NCBI GenBank assembly: GCA_963082875.1
Contig: OY720102.1
Coordinates: 12,746,990-12,810,989 of the forward strand
Direction: 5' to 3'
DNA from: Corella eumyota
Lineage: Eukaryota > Chordata > Ascidiacea > Phlebobranchia > Corellidae
Length of the DNA stretch: 64,000 nucleotides
Shown here: one piece after another, positions 33,297 through 44,033 of the stretch
Position numbering within the stretch: the stretch's first letter is position 1
Layout of the letters: each line of letters begins with the position of its first letter
Notes under the pieces: generated by a model
What the model was told of the DNA's origin: nothing
Seen by the model: only the letters and a program-made list of their open reading frames with translations
Database searches by the model: none
Position numbers and translations under genes: made by a program

Positions 33297-33464
33297 ATTC
33301 TGTGATAAACTTTATTAACCCTCAAGTCAACGTAATTCGTGATTTTCATCAAAACGAGATCACTCAAAACATCACCCAACATGAAAACATCACTCACCAT
33401 AAGCAATATGGTGGAGCATTCATGCTTGGATCTTCAATATACAATTCTACATTTCCTCAAACAG
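33297..33464 (+). CDS. Exon E3, unit U1
   Basis: 168 nt, phase 1 to 1, TTATAG acceptor, GTATTT donor. It encodes VINFINPQVNVIRDFHQNEI, TQNITQHENITHHKQYGG, then AFMLGSSIYNSTFPQT. Rich in Asn, Gln, His and Ile with a strand-like alternation. No domain recognised. Being phase 1-1 it joins E2 to the first A exon. U2 copy at 38478-38645. Confidence 0.65.
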
Positions 33465-33564
33465 GTATTTTTAAGTTATTTTCACAATACAAAATTATAT
33501 TCTGAAAATTGCATTTTTGATCTGATAGGAAAGTTAAACCCCTTATTCGTGCTAGTAAATTATT

Positions 33565-33690
33565 AAACTTCTGCTGAGCCAGCACTTAATCAGCAGCTTA
33601 ATTATTGGGCAATCATAATCTATAATATTCCAAACTCGCGCATTCGACCTTCCCACATTAAAAATAAAGATATTTACAAAAAAAATTGTA
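33565..33690 (+). mobile_element. SINE tail, unit U1
   Basis: The 3' part of the same SINE family (CTTCTGCTGAGCCAGCACTT, AATTATTGGGCAATCATAAT, then an AATAAAGATATTTACAAAAA end). The head is missing. The same tail with the same downstream flank is at 38745-38905 (U2), and with its head in U3 (41592-41830). Confidence 0.7.
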
Positions 33691-33816
33691 ATTGATTTTT
33701 ACTTTTAACACAACATTAGGAGTTTCCCAACTTATTTTTATATTATAAAGTTTTTTTATTATGAATCATAGTCTAAAAATAAACTCTATATTAACTCAAT
33801 TTTATTTACATTGAAG

Positions 33817-35467
33817 GTTCCACCCCAAATGAAAATAAACAGCAAAGATCCTCTGCTTTAAATCAGGTTTGAATTTTAAAGTTATTAATAAAATGTTGGG
33901 GTCACGTATGTTGTCCGGTTCTAGACAAAACATAATTACACTACGGCTCTTTTAAATTCTCTCATTTGATTCACGATGCTGGAGAATTCTTACGTATGGA
34001 GAATGGTTCAGCACAATTCTTTGCTATGGTGAACGGAATGTTGTTTTCTCTTCGTTGGCTACTAATTAGCAACAAACGTACTGCCAAATTTGAGACTTAA
34101 TCGAACTTACAACTGTTTAATTAAATTATATTACACTAGAATGTAGTTATTTATAGTGGATGTATATTATTATTGCATTTTATGTTAAATATTTACACTT
34201 TTACAAGTAGAAAGAACATATAAAAATTCAACACAAAATATAATTACACTACGGCCCTCCTAAATTCTTTCCTACTGATTACGGTTTGAGAGAATTCTCT
34301 CTTATGGTAAACGGCACTTTGTTTTGTCTAGAGCCGGACAAAATATGTGATCCAAATGTTGTTATATTTATACTAAAGGACCCATTTTAAAAACTGATAT
34401 TGATTGGGTCATAAGACCTTGTTCAAGTGCTTGTAGTTTTTCAAACTAAGTTCTTATTCTTTTTTAGGAACAACCTGAAGAATCACAAACTTTAGATCCA
34501 TGTGAGGTTGATCCAGAACCAAGAAGAATTCGAAATGAAGGTAAATTTTATTTTTGTTTATTTTATGGAAGTGTTTGTAATATTTTTTTAAAGATCCTTG
34601 CTTGTCTATGATCTGTCTATGATAATATAAATATAACATCTGGTCAATAACATCATATAATTCTAAACACTGATTTAGTTTGGGTAAAGTAACTGTAGAA
34701 TTAGGCTGTAAAGTCAACTTTTAACAATGATTAAAATGTTTAATTGTCACTAATCTTATTCTTAACATAAAAAATGTCGGTTGTTGTAAAATGTTTATTA
34801 TCATTGCTTAGTTATTGATAACCATTAACTTAAAATTTAATTAAAACAAACAAAAACAATCTTATTTTTTAAATACAATAATTTAGAGTCTAAAATTTTA
34901 AAAATTTGATTGTTTAGTTAAAATATAAACTAAGGTCTAAATTTTAGACCTTAGTTTATATTTTAACTAAACAATCAAATTTTTAAAATTTCTAGAGCTG
35001 ACTAAATTGGCTAATGACAACGGCCAGTTGGCAGTTACATATGCTGTTTAAAACTGACATCATTTAAACCCGATAAATGGCAATATTTAAATTAACTAAT
35101 ATTTTAAATTATTGCAATATAATACCACCTGTAAGAAACACAATTTTGATCTAATATTATTTACTTTAAAAGGTTCTACTACTAATGAAAATGTACAACC
35201 GAGATCCTCCGCTTCAAATCAGGTTTTAACTTAAAGTTGTCAATAAATATAAGCATATTTAAACTAAATAACAAAGTTTAAATATTGTTTATAATAATTA
35301 ATAAAATTTTGGACTAAGTTTGAATAATAAATATAACTGGTAATCATAAAAGAGTTTTTGTAGTTACCTAACCAAAGTTTTACTGTTTTTAAAGGAACAA
35401 CCTGAAGAATCACAAACTCCAGATCCACATGAGGTTGTTCCAGAACCAAGAAGAAGACAAAATGAAG
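33817..35467 (+). CDS. A/B exon pairs, unit U1 of NLR gene 2
   Basis: A exons 33817-33866 and 35173-35222; B exons 34468-34540 and 35395-35467. Same lengths (50 and 73 nt), phases and peptides as in gene 1, for example A STPNENKQQRSSALNQ and B EQPEESQTLDPCEVDPEP. The first A/B intron contains the 455-bp hAT-type MITE. The second has the 49-bp perfect palindrome at 34893-34991. All have AG/GT borders; the last donor is GTGAAT. Confidence 0.75.
33899..34353. mobile_element. hAT-type MITE, copy in U1
   Basis: 455 bp with inverted ends GGGTCACGTATGTTGTCCGG (left) and GGATCACATATTTTGTCCGG (complement of right), both continuing into CTAGACAAAAC. It is flanked on both sides by AAATGTTG (33891-33898 and 34354-34361), an 8-bp target duplication as in hAT. 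The intron at 574-581 in gene 1 has one AAATGTTG and no insert: the empty site. Other copies: 39119-39572, 42041-42485, 58756-59208. Confidence 0.88.
34893..34991. repeat. Perfect 49-bp inverted repeat with a 1-bp centre
   Basis: Arms 34893-34941 and 34943-34991 are exact complements around one T at 34942. The right arm is the ancestral intron sequence, since related single copies occur at 40240 and 62160. The left arm is therefore a new inverted copy, and the absence of mismatches points to a recent origin. Confidence 0.88.
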
Positions 35468-36161
35468 GTGAATTTCAATCTTGTTTATAATATGAAGTGT
35501 TTTTGGTTAATGTTTATCTTTGACATAACTAGACTGACTCCAGAGTCTAATCTTGCATCGAATGTAAATGTCTTTATTAAGTTTGGTAATTTTAATCTGC
35601 TTATGTATTTAGTAATAGCAAAAGGGACTAAGTTTGTCACCAACAAAATAACACTTTAAGATAGATGCAGATGGAATTAAACCTTAAACCTTGCGCGGTA
35701 ATACTTGATAATATAACCACTGGTTATATCACTACATAAAGTCCTGTGTTTGATTTTTACTGTTTTTAATATTTAACAATGGTCTATAATTTATAAAACT
35801 TTTATTTAACAATGGTCTTTATAAAACTTTTTTTTATTTAAATTATGAATTTATGGAAAAACAACATTAAAATTTATCACCTTAAAAATACAATTTTAAT
35901 AACGTAGTTAAATAACACAACCTAAGCTTGCAAACACAGTATGCACACCACTAAAAAACTGGCAAACTCAAAAATAACAACAATTGGCAGTTCTCTACTT
36001 TTTTACTTTTATCAGAATATATATAACACAACGCATCAACAAATATTCTTTTACTAGTAAAAATAAAATGTTTTCAATTGTAATTGTTAAAGGGACTAAA
36101 TAACAAAAAACCACAACCTCTTATAACCCAATGTGTTTGCCACTATTAAGAAAGGACCGGC

Positions 36162-36394
36162 AGCGTGGTGTAGTGGTAAGAACTCTTGCTACACCTCACA
36201 TGAGGTCGTGGGTTCAATCCCCACTCACCTCATGCTGTAGCACCCTTAAGTAAGGCACTATAAACGGTATGAACTCCTGCTGAGCTAGCACTTAATCAGC
36301 AGCATAATTACCGGGCAATTATAATCTGTATAATATCCCAAACTGCCACAGGCAACTCGAGACTGGGTCGGAGTAACTGATGTTACTCTATATT
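36162..36394 (+). mobile_element. SINE at the U1/U2 joint
   Basis: Head CCGGCAGCGTGGTGTAGTGG with A-box likeness, B box GGTTCAATCC, then CTCATGCTGTAGCACCCTTA, AGCACTTAATCAGCAGCATA and CAGGCAACTCGAGACTGGGT up to TTACTCTATATTT. The next base begins unit U2 (AAAATATTTTCACTTTGAG, as at 30953). It marks the joint of the tandem duplication. It is not a tRNA gene: the acceptor stem is absent. Confidence 0.8.
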
Positions 36395-36979
36395 TAAGAA
36401 AATATTTTCACTTTGAGTTGTTTGTCCTAAATATATTAACCAAATTTGTGCATCATCTATGACTAACTTACTGTTTATTTTTATTGTATTGAGTAATTTC
36501 CATGTAGGAAGCAAAACAATAAAGCAACTACTTATAAAGGATTTCCTTTTGCTGCAACAAGATATTTTCAATGGATTGAATACTCGAGCTATAGCATATT
36601 AAAAGTATTGGGGTCTGACTAATTGTTTATTGTGCTGTATTAATTTGTTTTTTTTATTAATTTTTTTACTGAACAACTATTTAATTATTATTTATTAAAT
36701 TTTGTTAAGAAATCTGTTAGCCTTATAATACCAGACACCACGAAAAATTCAGAAGGGAAGGGCAGATTTTTACACTGCTAAAGTAATTAAATGTAACTTT
36801 AAACTAGTGTGATTAGAATATTTTTTATTATTTTTATTTTGGTTTTTCGCGCATTAATGACAGTGAATAATAAGATATATAATCAATATTACATCAATGC
36901 GACGGGATAAAATGACAAAATCAATTTAATGATTTAAAACATGCCACAAAGATTAATATTAACATAAAGATTTTAAGTA

Positions 36980-37028
36980 CCGGCAGCGTGGTGTAGTGGT
37001 AAGAACTCTTGCTACACCATACATGAGG
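36980..37028 (+). mobile_element. 49-bp SINE head insert with 7-bp target duplication
   Basis: CCGGCAGCGTGGTGTAGTGG through CATGAGG, flanked by TTAAGTA at 36973-36979 and 37029-37035. Unit U1 has the single TTAAGTA without insert near 31455. Only the first 49 bases of the SINE are present, which is the reverse of the usual 5' truncation. Confidence 0.82.
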
Positions 37029-37180
37029 TTAAGTATGTTATGGCATGGTCACCTAACCCAGAAATATAACTTATGTGTTTACTTTTAAAGGTCATCTGCT
37101 TAAAATAAACTTTTAAACATCATCTTATTATTTATTGAAACAATTTTCTGTGTTTTCAAAATTTGTAGGAAGTTTTTATC

Positions 37181-37324
37181 ATGGAGAAAACTGAATCAAA
37201 TGATCCAGAGTTGCCAAACAATAATGATCCAGAGTTGCCAAACAATAATAACCCAGAGTTGCCAAACAATAATAACCTAGATATTCCAGACAATAATGAT
37301 CCAGAATCGAATTTAAATACTCAG
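37181..37324 (+). CDS. First coding exon E1, unit U2, expanded
   Basis: 48 codons against 32 in U1. The acidic eight-residue theme NDPELPNN is repeated in tandem (NDPELPNN, NDPELPNN, NNPELPNN), then NLDIPDNNDPESNLNTQ. Same ATG context, upstream acceptor (exon from 37169) and GTATTT donor. The length change is two 24-bp units, so the frame is kept. Confidence 0.7.
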
Positions 37325-37555
37325 GTATTTTATTTAGTTAAACCTGGATAAAGGTTTTAATTAAACTTTCCCCAAACCATCTAATAGTACAAGGTTACTA
37401 AATATATTTAAAAAAAGGGTTAAAGGGGAACAAACTTAAAACTTTATGACTGTTATAATAACATTAACCTTTTAATTTTATTATTTTAAGTGTTTGGATA
37501 AGGTTGTGTTACTATAGTGATTTTACATTTATTAAAATTTAAATAAATTTTACAG

Positions 37556-37631
37556 AACTTGCAAGCAGGACCAGTTAGTTTAAATGTTTCTGGCGGTGAT
37601 TTTGCTGAAATTTCAAGGAATTTGCCTCCAA
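37556..37631 (+). CDS. Exon E2, unit U2
   Basis: 76 nt, phase 0 to 1. The protein sequence is the same as in U1; the base differences seen (GGCGATTTC to GGTGATTTT) are silent. That pattern hints at selection on the protein, though it rests on very few sites. Confidence 0.65.
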
Positions 37632-37678
37632 GTAAGTTGTTTATTAATTTTATATGATTGGGTTTGCCTGACTATAGA

Positions 37679-38402
37679 AACCAGGGCCGACATTACAAAA
37701 CTTGTTAAGTTAACGATCTTGTTACTTATATATTATTAGCAAGCGAAAATGTATTTAGAGAGAAAATGGGTATTACGAAACAAAAAATATCAAATTTCAC
37801 AAATGAGATCGGGCAAAATTTAGCGAGTAGAATTTACTATTCATTAACTTAGCAAAAAGTATTTTGTCTTGGTTATCACTTTACATCTAAGATATATTTT
37901 TAAGTTCATAAATATACTGTCACTTATTAATATAAATTGTTACATATACAATTGGTGTTATTAATGCTTAACATATAATGCCATGAAACTTTATTAAACT
38001 GAACAATCTGCCATACTCAATTTAATTTAGCATTTAAACATAAAGGATTCGAAGGAAAACATTATTTTGAAATAGATAATATAACCAAACTGTTTAATCT
38101 TTAGTCGTGGTTTTCTTGTGCCGGTTAAAGTTTTTTTTAAGTATATATATAAAATAACTATATTTTGTTTTGTAATTAAATGTGTTTTTTAAACATTTAT
38201 TGTAGAATTGAATTACCATACAATTTATAGACTATTGTTGGGCTATCCACTATAGCTTTAACTTTTCATTATAAAAATGTCAATATAAAAGCACCCTTGT
38301 GGATAAAATGTAACATCACTGCTTTTAATACAGATTTAGTTAACGAGCAAGATAGATCGTTAAATTTAACTTAACGACTTTCATAATGCCGCCCCAGGCC
38401 AA
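37679..38402. mobile_element. MITE-like element with CAGGG...CATTA ends, unit U2
   Basis: Counterpart of 32059-33196 without the SINE. Left CCAGGGCCGACATTACAAAA, complement of right CCTGGGGCGGCATTATGAAA. It lies between E2 and E3. Confidence 0.5.
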
Positions 38403-38477
38403 GTGTTAGTTTATTTATAGACCTAGCAAAACATTATTTTATGGAACATATTAGCAACTGTAGCTTCGTTAATGTAG

Positions 38478-38645
38478 ATGCTGTGGTACATTTACATATC
38501 CCACAAGTCAACGTAATTCGTGATTTTCATCAAAACGAGATCACTCAAAACATCACTCACCATGAAAACATCACTCACCATAAGCAATATGGTGGAGCAT
38601 TCATGCCTGGGGCTTCAATATACGATTCTACATTTCCTCAAACAG
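38478..38645 (+). CDS. Exon E3, unit U2
   Basis: 168 nt, phase 1 to 1, same length as in U1 but with a different first part: NAVVHLHIPQVNVIRDFHQN, then EITQNITHHENITHHKQYGG and AFMPGASIYDSTFPQT. The intron and first about 30 bases differ from U1, yet the exon length and phase are the same. The tail from PQVNV onward is nearly unchanged. Confidence 0.65.
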
Positions 38646-38744
38646 GTATTTTCAAGTTATTTTCACAATACAAAATTATTTTACGAAAATTGTTAAAAAC
38701 CTTATACGTGCTAGTAAATTATTAAACTTACATTAAGGGGCTAT

Positions 38745-38905
38745 AAACGATATGAACTTCTGCTAAGGGGCTGAAAACAGTATGAACTTCTGCTGAGCCA
38801 GCACTTAATTAGTAGCTTAATTATTGGGCAATCATAATCTATAATGTTCTAAACTAACGCATTTGACCCTCTTACATTGAGAATAAAGATGTTTACAAAA
38901 ACAAA
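38745..38905 (+). mobile_element. SINE tail, unit U2
   Basis: Same tail as 33565-33690, with an extra partial copy of the GGGGCTATAAACGATATGAA segment in front. It ends in TGAGAATAAAGATGTTTACA and an A-rich run. Confidence 0.7.
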
Positions 38906-39036
38906 TTGTAATTGATTTTTACTTTCAACACAACATTAGGGGTTTCCCAACTTTTTTTTATATTATAAAGTTTTTTTAGTATTAATCATAGTCTAAAAAT
39001 AAACTCTATATTAACCTAATTTTATTTACATTAAAG

Positions 39037-40917
39037 GTTCCACTTCAAATGAAAATAAACAGCAAAGATCCTCCGCTTTAAATCAGGTTTGAATTTTAAA
39101 GTTATTAATAAAATGTTGGGGTCACGTATGTTGTCCGGTTCTAGTCAAAACATAATTACACTACGGCTCTCCTAAATTCTCTCATTTGATTTACGATGCT
39201 GGAGAATTCTTACATATGGAGAATGGTTCATCAGAATTCTTTGCTATGGTGAATGGAATGTTGTTTTCTCTTCGTTGGCTACTAATTAGCAACAAACGTA
39301 CTGCCTAATTTGAGACTTAATCGAACTTACAACTGTTTAATTAAACTATATTACACTAGAATGTAGTTATTTATAGCGTATGTATATTATTATTGCATTT
39401 TATGCTAATAATTACACTTTTACAAGTAGAAAGAACACATGAAAATTCAACACAAAACATATTTACACTACGGCTCTCCTAAATTCTTTCCTACTGATTA
39501 CGATTTGAGAGAATTCTCTCCTATGGTAAACGGCACATTATTTTGTCTAGAGCTGGACAAAATATGTGATCCAAATGTTGTTATATTTATACTAAAGGAC
39601 CCAGTTTAAAAACTGATATTGATTGGGTCATAAGACCTTGTTCTACAATTAATATGACTGCTAATCATTAGAAATGCTTGTAGTTTTTCAAACCAAGTTC
39701 TTATTCTTTTTTAGGAACAACCTGAAGAATCACAAACTCCAGATCCACATGAGGTTGATCCAGAACCAAGAAGAAGACAAAATGAAGGTAAGTTTTATTT
39801 TTGTTTATTTTATGGAAGTGTTTCTAATATTTTTTTAAGATCCTTGCTTGTCTATGGTCTGTCTATGATAATATAAATATATCATCTGGACAATAACATC
39901 ATATAATTCTAAACACTGATATAGTTTGGGTATAGTAACTGTAGAATTAGGCTGTAAAGTCAACTTTTAACAATGATTAAATTGTTTAATTGTCACTAAT
40001 CTTATTCTTAACATAAAAAATGTCGGTTGTTGTATAATATTTATTATCATTTGAAACTAACTTCTCAGGTTTTAATGTAATTATAGGTGGGCACAGCTAA
40101 CCTAAAAAGTAACTTTGTTGAATGGTTATTTGTTACACAACATACTAACTTGTTATCACTGCTTAGTTATTGATAACCATTAATGTTAAAATTTAGTTAA
40201 AACAAACAAAAAACAACCATATTTTTAAAAATACAATAATTTAGACCTTAGTTTATGTAAGTTTAAAAATATTTAAAGCTGGCATGGAGGTCAGATAACA
40301 ACAACCAATTGGCAGTTACATACACTGTTACATCGTTTAAAAAAATGGCACTGTTTAAAGCCGATAAACGACGATATTTTGCATATATTCCTCCCCTATC
40401 TTAGCATGGTTTATTAGTAAAAAAATTAGATTAATAAACTTATATTAAAAAAAGTGTAATGCAACGGAGATTAATAAGTTTAATATTGATTTTCAAAGTT
40501 AACTTTGTTAATTAACGATTAACAGATTATTGGGATCTTTAAGTATAATAAATGTATTATATTATTGCAATATAAAACCACCTGTAAGAAACACTATTTT
40601 AATCCAATATTATTTACTTTAAAAGGTTCTACTTCTAATGAAAATGTACAACCAAGATCCTTAGCTTTAAATCAGGTTTTAACTTTAAAGTTGTCAATAA
40701 ATATAAGCATGTTTAAACTAAATAACAAAGTTTAAATATTGTTTATAATAATTAATAAGATTTTGGACTTAGTTTGAATAATAAATATAACTGGTAATTA
40801 TAAAAAAGTTTTTGTATTTAACCAAAGTTTTACTGTTTATAAAGGAACAACCTGAAGAATCACAAACTCCATCTCCACATAAGGTTGTTCCAGAACCAAG
40901 AAGAAGACAAAATGAAG
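39037..40917 (+). CDS. A/B exon pairs, unit U2 of NLR gene 2
   Basis: A exons 39037-39086 and 40626-40675; B exons 39715-39787 and 40845-40917. Lengths 50 and 73 nt, phases 1-0 and 0-1. Example peptides: A STSNENKQQRSSALNQ, B EQPEESQTPDPHEVDPEP and EQPEESQTPSPHKVVPEP, each ending RRRQNE. A MITE copy (39119-39572) is in the first intron. The empty Helitron site (40552/40553) is in the second. Confidence 0.75.
39119..39572. mobile_element. hAT-type MITE, copy in U2
   Basis: 454 bp with the same ends and the same AAATGTTG on each side (39111-39118 and 39573-39580) as the U1 copy. It was carried along by the duplication rather than inserted anew. Confidence 0.88.
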
Positions 40918-41591
40918 GTAAATTTAAATTTCTTATTTATAATATGGAAGTGTTTTTGGTATATTTTTATCTTTGATATAAGTAGACTGACTTCACAGTC
41001 TAATCTTGCATCGAATGTAAATGTCTTTATTAAGTTTGGTAATTTCAATCTATGTATTTAGTAATAGCAAAAGGGACTAAGTTTGTCACCAACAAAATAA
41101 CACTTTAAGATAGATGCAGATGAAATTAAACCTTAAACCTTGTGCGGTAATACCTAATAATATAACCACTGGTTATATTACTACATAAAGTCCTGTGTTT
41201 GATTTTTACTGTTTTTAATATTTAACAACAATCTATAATTACATATTCCATGTTCGACATTTAGAACTTTCTTTATAAAACTTTTATTTATTTAAAGTAT
41301 GAATTTATGGAAAAACAACATTAAAATTTATCACCTTAAAAATACAATTTTAATAACATAGTTAAACAACACAACCTAAGCTTGCAAACACAGTATGCAC
41401 ACCACTACAAAACTGACTTGGCAGTTCTCTACTTTTTTACTTTTATCAGAATATATATAACACAACGCATCAACAAATATTCTTTTACTAGTAAAAATAA
41501 AATGTTTTCAATTGTAATTGTTAAAGGGACTAAATAACAAAAAACCACAACCTCTTATAACCCAATGTGTTTGCCACTATTAAGAAAGGAC

Positions 41592-41830
41592 CGGCAGCGT
41601 GGTGTAGTGGTAAGAACTCTTGCTACACCACACATGAGGTCGTGGGTTCAATCCCCACTCACCTCATGCTGTAGCTCCCTTAAGTAAGGCGCTATAAACG
41701 GTATGAACTCCTGCTGAGCTAGCACTTAATCAGCAGCATAATTACCGGGCAATTATAATCTATAATATTCCAGTCTCGCGCATTCGACCCTCTTATATTG
41801 AGAATAAAGATGTTTACAAAAACAAATTGT
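41592..41830 (+). mobile_element. Full SINE at the U2/U3 joint
   Basis: Head CCGGCAGCGTGGTGTAGTGG, B box GGTTCAATCC, body, and tail TTGAGAATAAAGATGTTTAC plus an A-rich run. The left flank equals that of the SINE at 36162; the right flank equals that of the SINE tails inside U1 and U2 between E3 and A. This mixed pair of flanks is what recombination between two SINEs produces. Confidence 0.82.
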
Positions 41831-41958
41831 AATTGATTTTTACTTTCAACACAACATTAGGGGTTTCCCAACTTATTTTTATATTATAAAGTTTTTTTAA
41901 TTATGAATCATAGTCTAAAAATAAACTCTATATTAACCCAATTTTATTTACATTAAAG

Positions 41959-42700
41959 GTTTCACTTCAAATGAAAATAAACAGCAAAGATCCTCTGCTT
42001 TAAATCAGGTTTGAATTTTAAAGTTATTAATAAAATGTTGGGGTCACGTATGTTGTCCGGTTCTAGTCAAAACATAATTACACTACGGCTCTCCTAAATT
42101 CTCTCATTTGATTTACGATGCTGGAGAATTCTTACATATGGAGAATGGTTCATCAGAATTCTTTGCTATGGTGAACGGAATGTTGTTTTCTCTTCGTTGG
42201 CTACTAATTAGCAACAAACGTACTGCCTAATTTGAGACTTAATCGAACTTACAACTGTTTAATTAAACTATATTACACTAGAATGTAGTAATTTATATTA
42301 TTTATAGCATTTTATGTTAAATAGGTACACTTTTACAAGTAGAAAGAACACATGTAAATTCAACACAAAATGTAATTACACTTTGGCTCTCCTAAATTCT
42401 TTCCTACGGATTACGGTTTGAGAGAATTCTCTCCTATGGTAAACGGCACTTTGTTTTGTCTAGAGCTGGACAAAATACGTGATCCAAATGTTGTTATATT
42501 TATACTAAAGGACCCAGTTTAAAAACTAATATTGTTTGTGTCATAAGACCTTGTTCTACAATTAATATGACTGTTAATCATTAGAAATGCTTGTAGTTTT
42601 TTAAACCAAGTTCTTATTCTTTTTTAGGAACAACCTGAAGAATCACAAACTCCAGATCCACATGAGGTTGATCCAGAACCAAGAAGAAGACAAAATGAAG
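41959..42700 (+). CDS. A/B exon pair, unit U3 of NLR gene 2
   Basis: A 41959-42008, B 42628-42700. Peptides FTSNENKQQRSSALNQ and EQPEESQTPDPHEVDPEP then RRRQNE. The MITE copy 42041-42485 lies between them. The intron after B holds the Helitron. Confidence 0.75.
42041..42485. mobile_element. hAT-type MITE, copy in U3
   Basis: 445 bp, AAATGTTG on both sides (42033-42040 and 42486-42493), same ends as the other copies, with a small internal deletion near 42290. Confidence 0.87.
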
Positions 42701-44033
42701 GTAAGTTTTATTCTTGTTTATTTTATGGAAGTGTTTCTAATATTTTTTTAAGATCCTTGCTTGTCGATGGTCTGTCTATGATAATATAAATATATCATCT
42801 GGTCAATAACATTATATAATTCTAAACACTGATTTAGTTTGGGTAAAGTTACTGTAGAATTAGGCTGTAAAGTCAACTTTTAACAATGATTAAATTGTTT
42901 AATTGTCACTAATCTTATTCTTAACATAAAAAATGTCGGTTGTTGTAAAATATTTATTATCATTTGAAACTAACTTCTCAGGTTTTAATGTAATTATAGG
43001 TGGGCACAGCTAACCTAAAAAGTAACTTTGTTGAATGGTTATTTGTTACACAACATATTAACTTGTTATCACTGCTTAGTTATTGATAACCATTAATGTT
43101 AAAATTTAGTTAAAACAAACAAAAAACAACCCTATTTTTTTAATAATTTAGACCTTAGTTTATGTAAGTTTAAAAATATTTAAAGCTGGCATGGAGGTCA
43201 GATAACAACAACCAATTGGCAGTTACATACACTGTTACATCGTTTAAAAAAATGGCACTGTTTAAAGCCGATAAACGACGATATTTTGCATATATTCCTC
43301 CCCTATCTTAGCATAGTTTATTAGTAAAAAAATTAGATTAATAAACTTATATTAAAAAAAGCGTAATGCAATGGAGATTAATAAGTTTAATATCAATTTT
43401 CAAAGTTAACTTTGTTAATTAACGATTAACAGATTATTGGGATCTTTATGTATATTAAACTAGTGGACCCACTTATGTTGTACAGTTATCTTCTAAGACC
43501 AGTCCAATTTTACCTTGGCCTATATAAAATATTTTTTTTGGAAAATTGCTCTTATCAGTCCCCCTTATATACTAATAATATTTTTTTTATAAAATTTGAT
43601 TAAAAATAAATTTGCCCTTATTTAAATTTAACGCACAAAAATGCGTTTTTTGCTATTTTTATTTAATGAACTATTTAAACCCAAAAGTACTAAAAAAAGA
43701 TTTTGTTTTAAAAAAGCTCGGTTAAAACTGATTACAATTTAAATGAGATACAGTTAAAACGAAACTAAAGGGGCAATTCTTTATAAAAAAATAATTCAAA
43801 TAGACACCACTTATCATAAATAAAAGTATTTTTAGTTAATTGATTACTTACTAAAAAAAGGATAAAAAATATTATTATTATTATTATTTGCAAAAAAATA
43901 AATACCAAATAATTAGGCACTATTTACAATAATTCGTGTCAAATCAAACAGTCTAATTAAAAAGTATTTTACATATTGAAGGTTTATTTATTTAAATATT
44001 TTCAGCAAAATTGTTTAAAAATTCATTAATCTA

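Larger units (their letters stand above)
30953..43459. repeat. Tandem units U1, U2 and partial U3 of the NLR gene 2 5' region
   Basis: U1 (30953 to about 36160) and U2 (36395 to about 41590) each contain exons E1, E2, E3 and two A/B pairs with matching introns. U3 (about 41760-43459) contains one A/B pair but no E exons. U1 and U2 differ by separate insertions: a SINE at 32384 only in U1, a 49-bp SINE head at 36980 only in U2, and about 95 bp at 36750-36845 only in U2. SINEs lie at both joints (36162 and 41592). Confidence 0.85.

Noticed and set aside
31604-33464. RHIM or HET-s amyloid motif in E2/E3
   Set aside because: The composition is suggestive but the core I/V-Q-x-G or HET-s patterns are absent, so no motif is annotated.
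33170-33566. Overlapping small open frames around E3
   Set aside because: Only one frame fits the splice phases of E2 and A; the others are shadows of the E3 exon.
36162-36240. tRNA gene
   Set aside because: A- and B-box likeness is clear, but no acceptor stem can form and the sequence continues into a dispersed body and A-rich tail; it is a SINE head.
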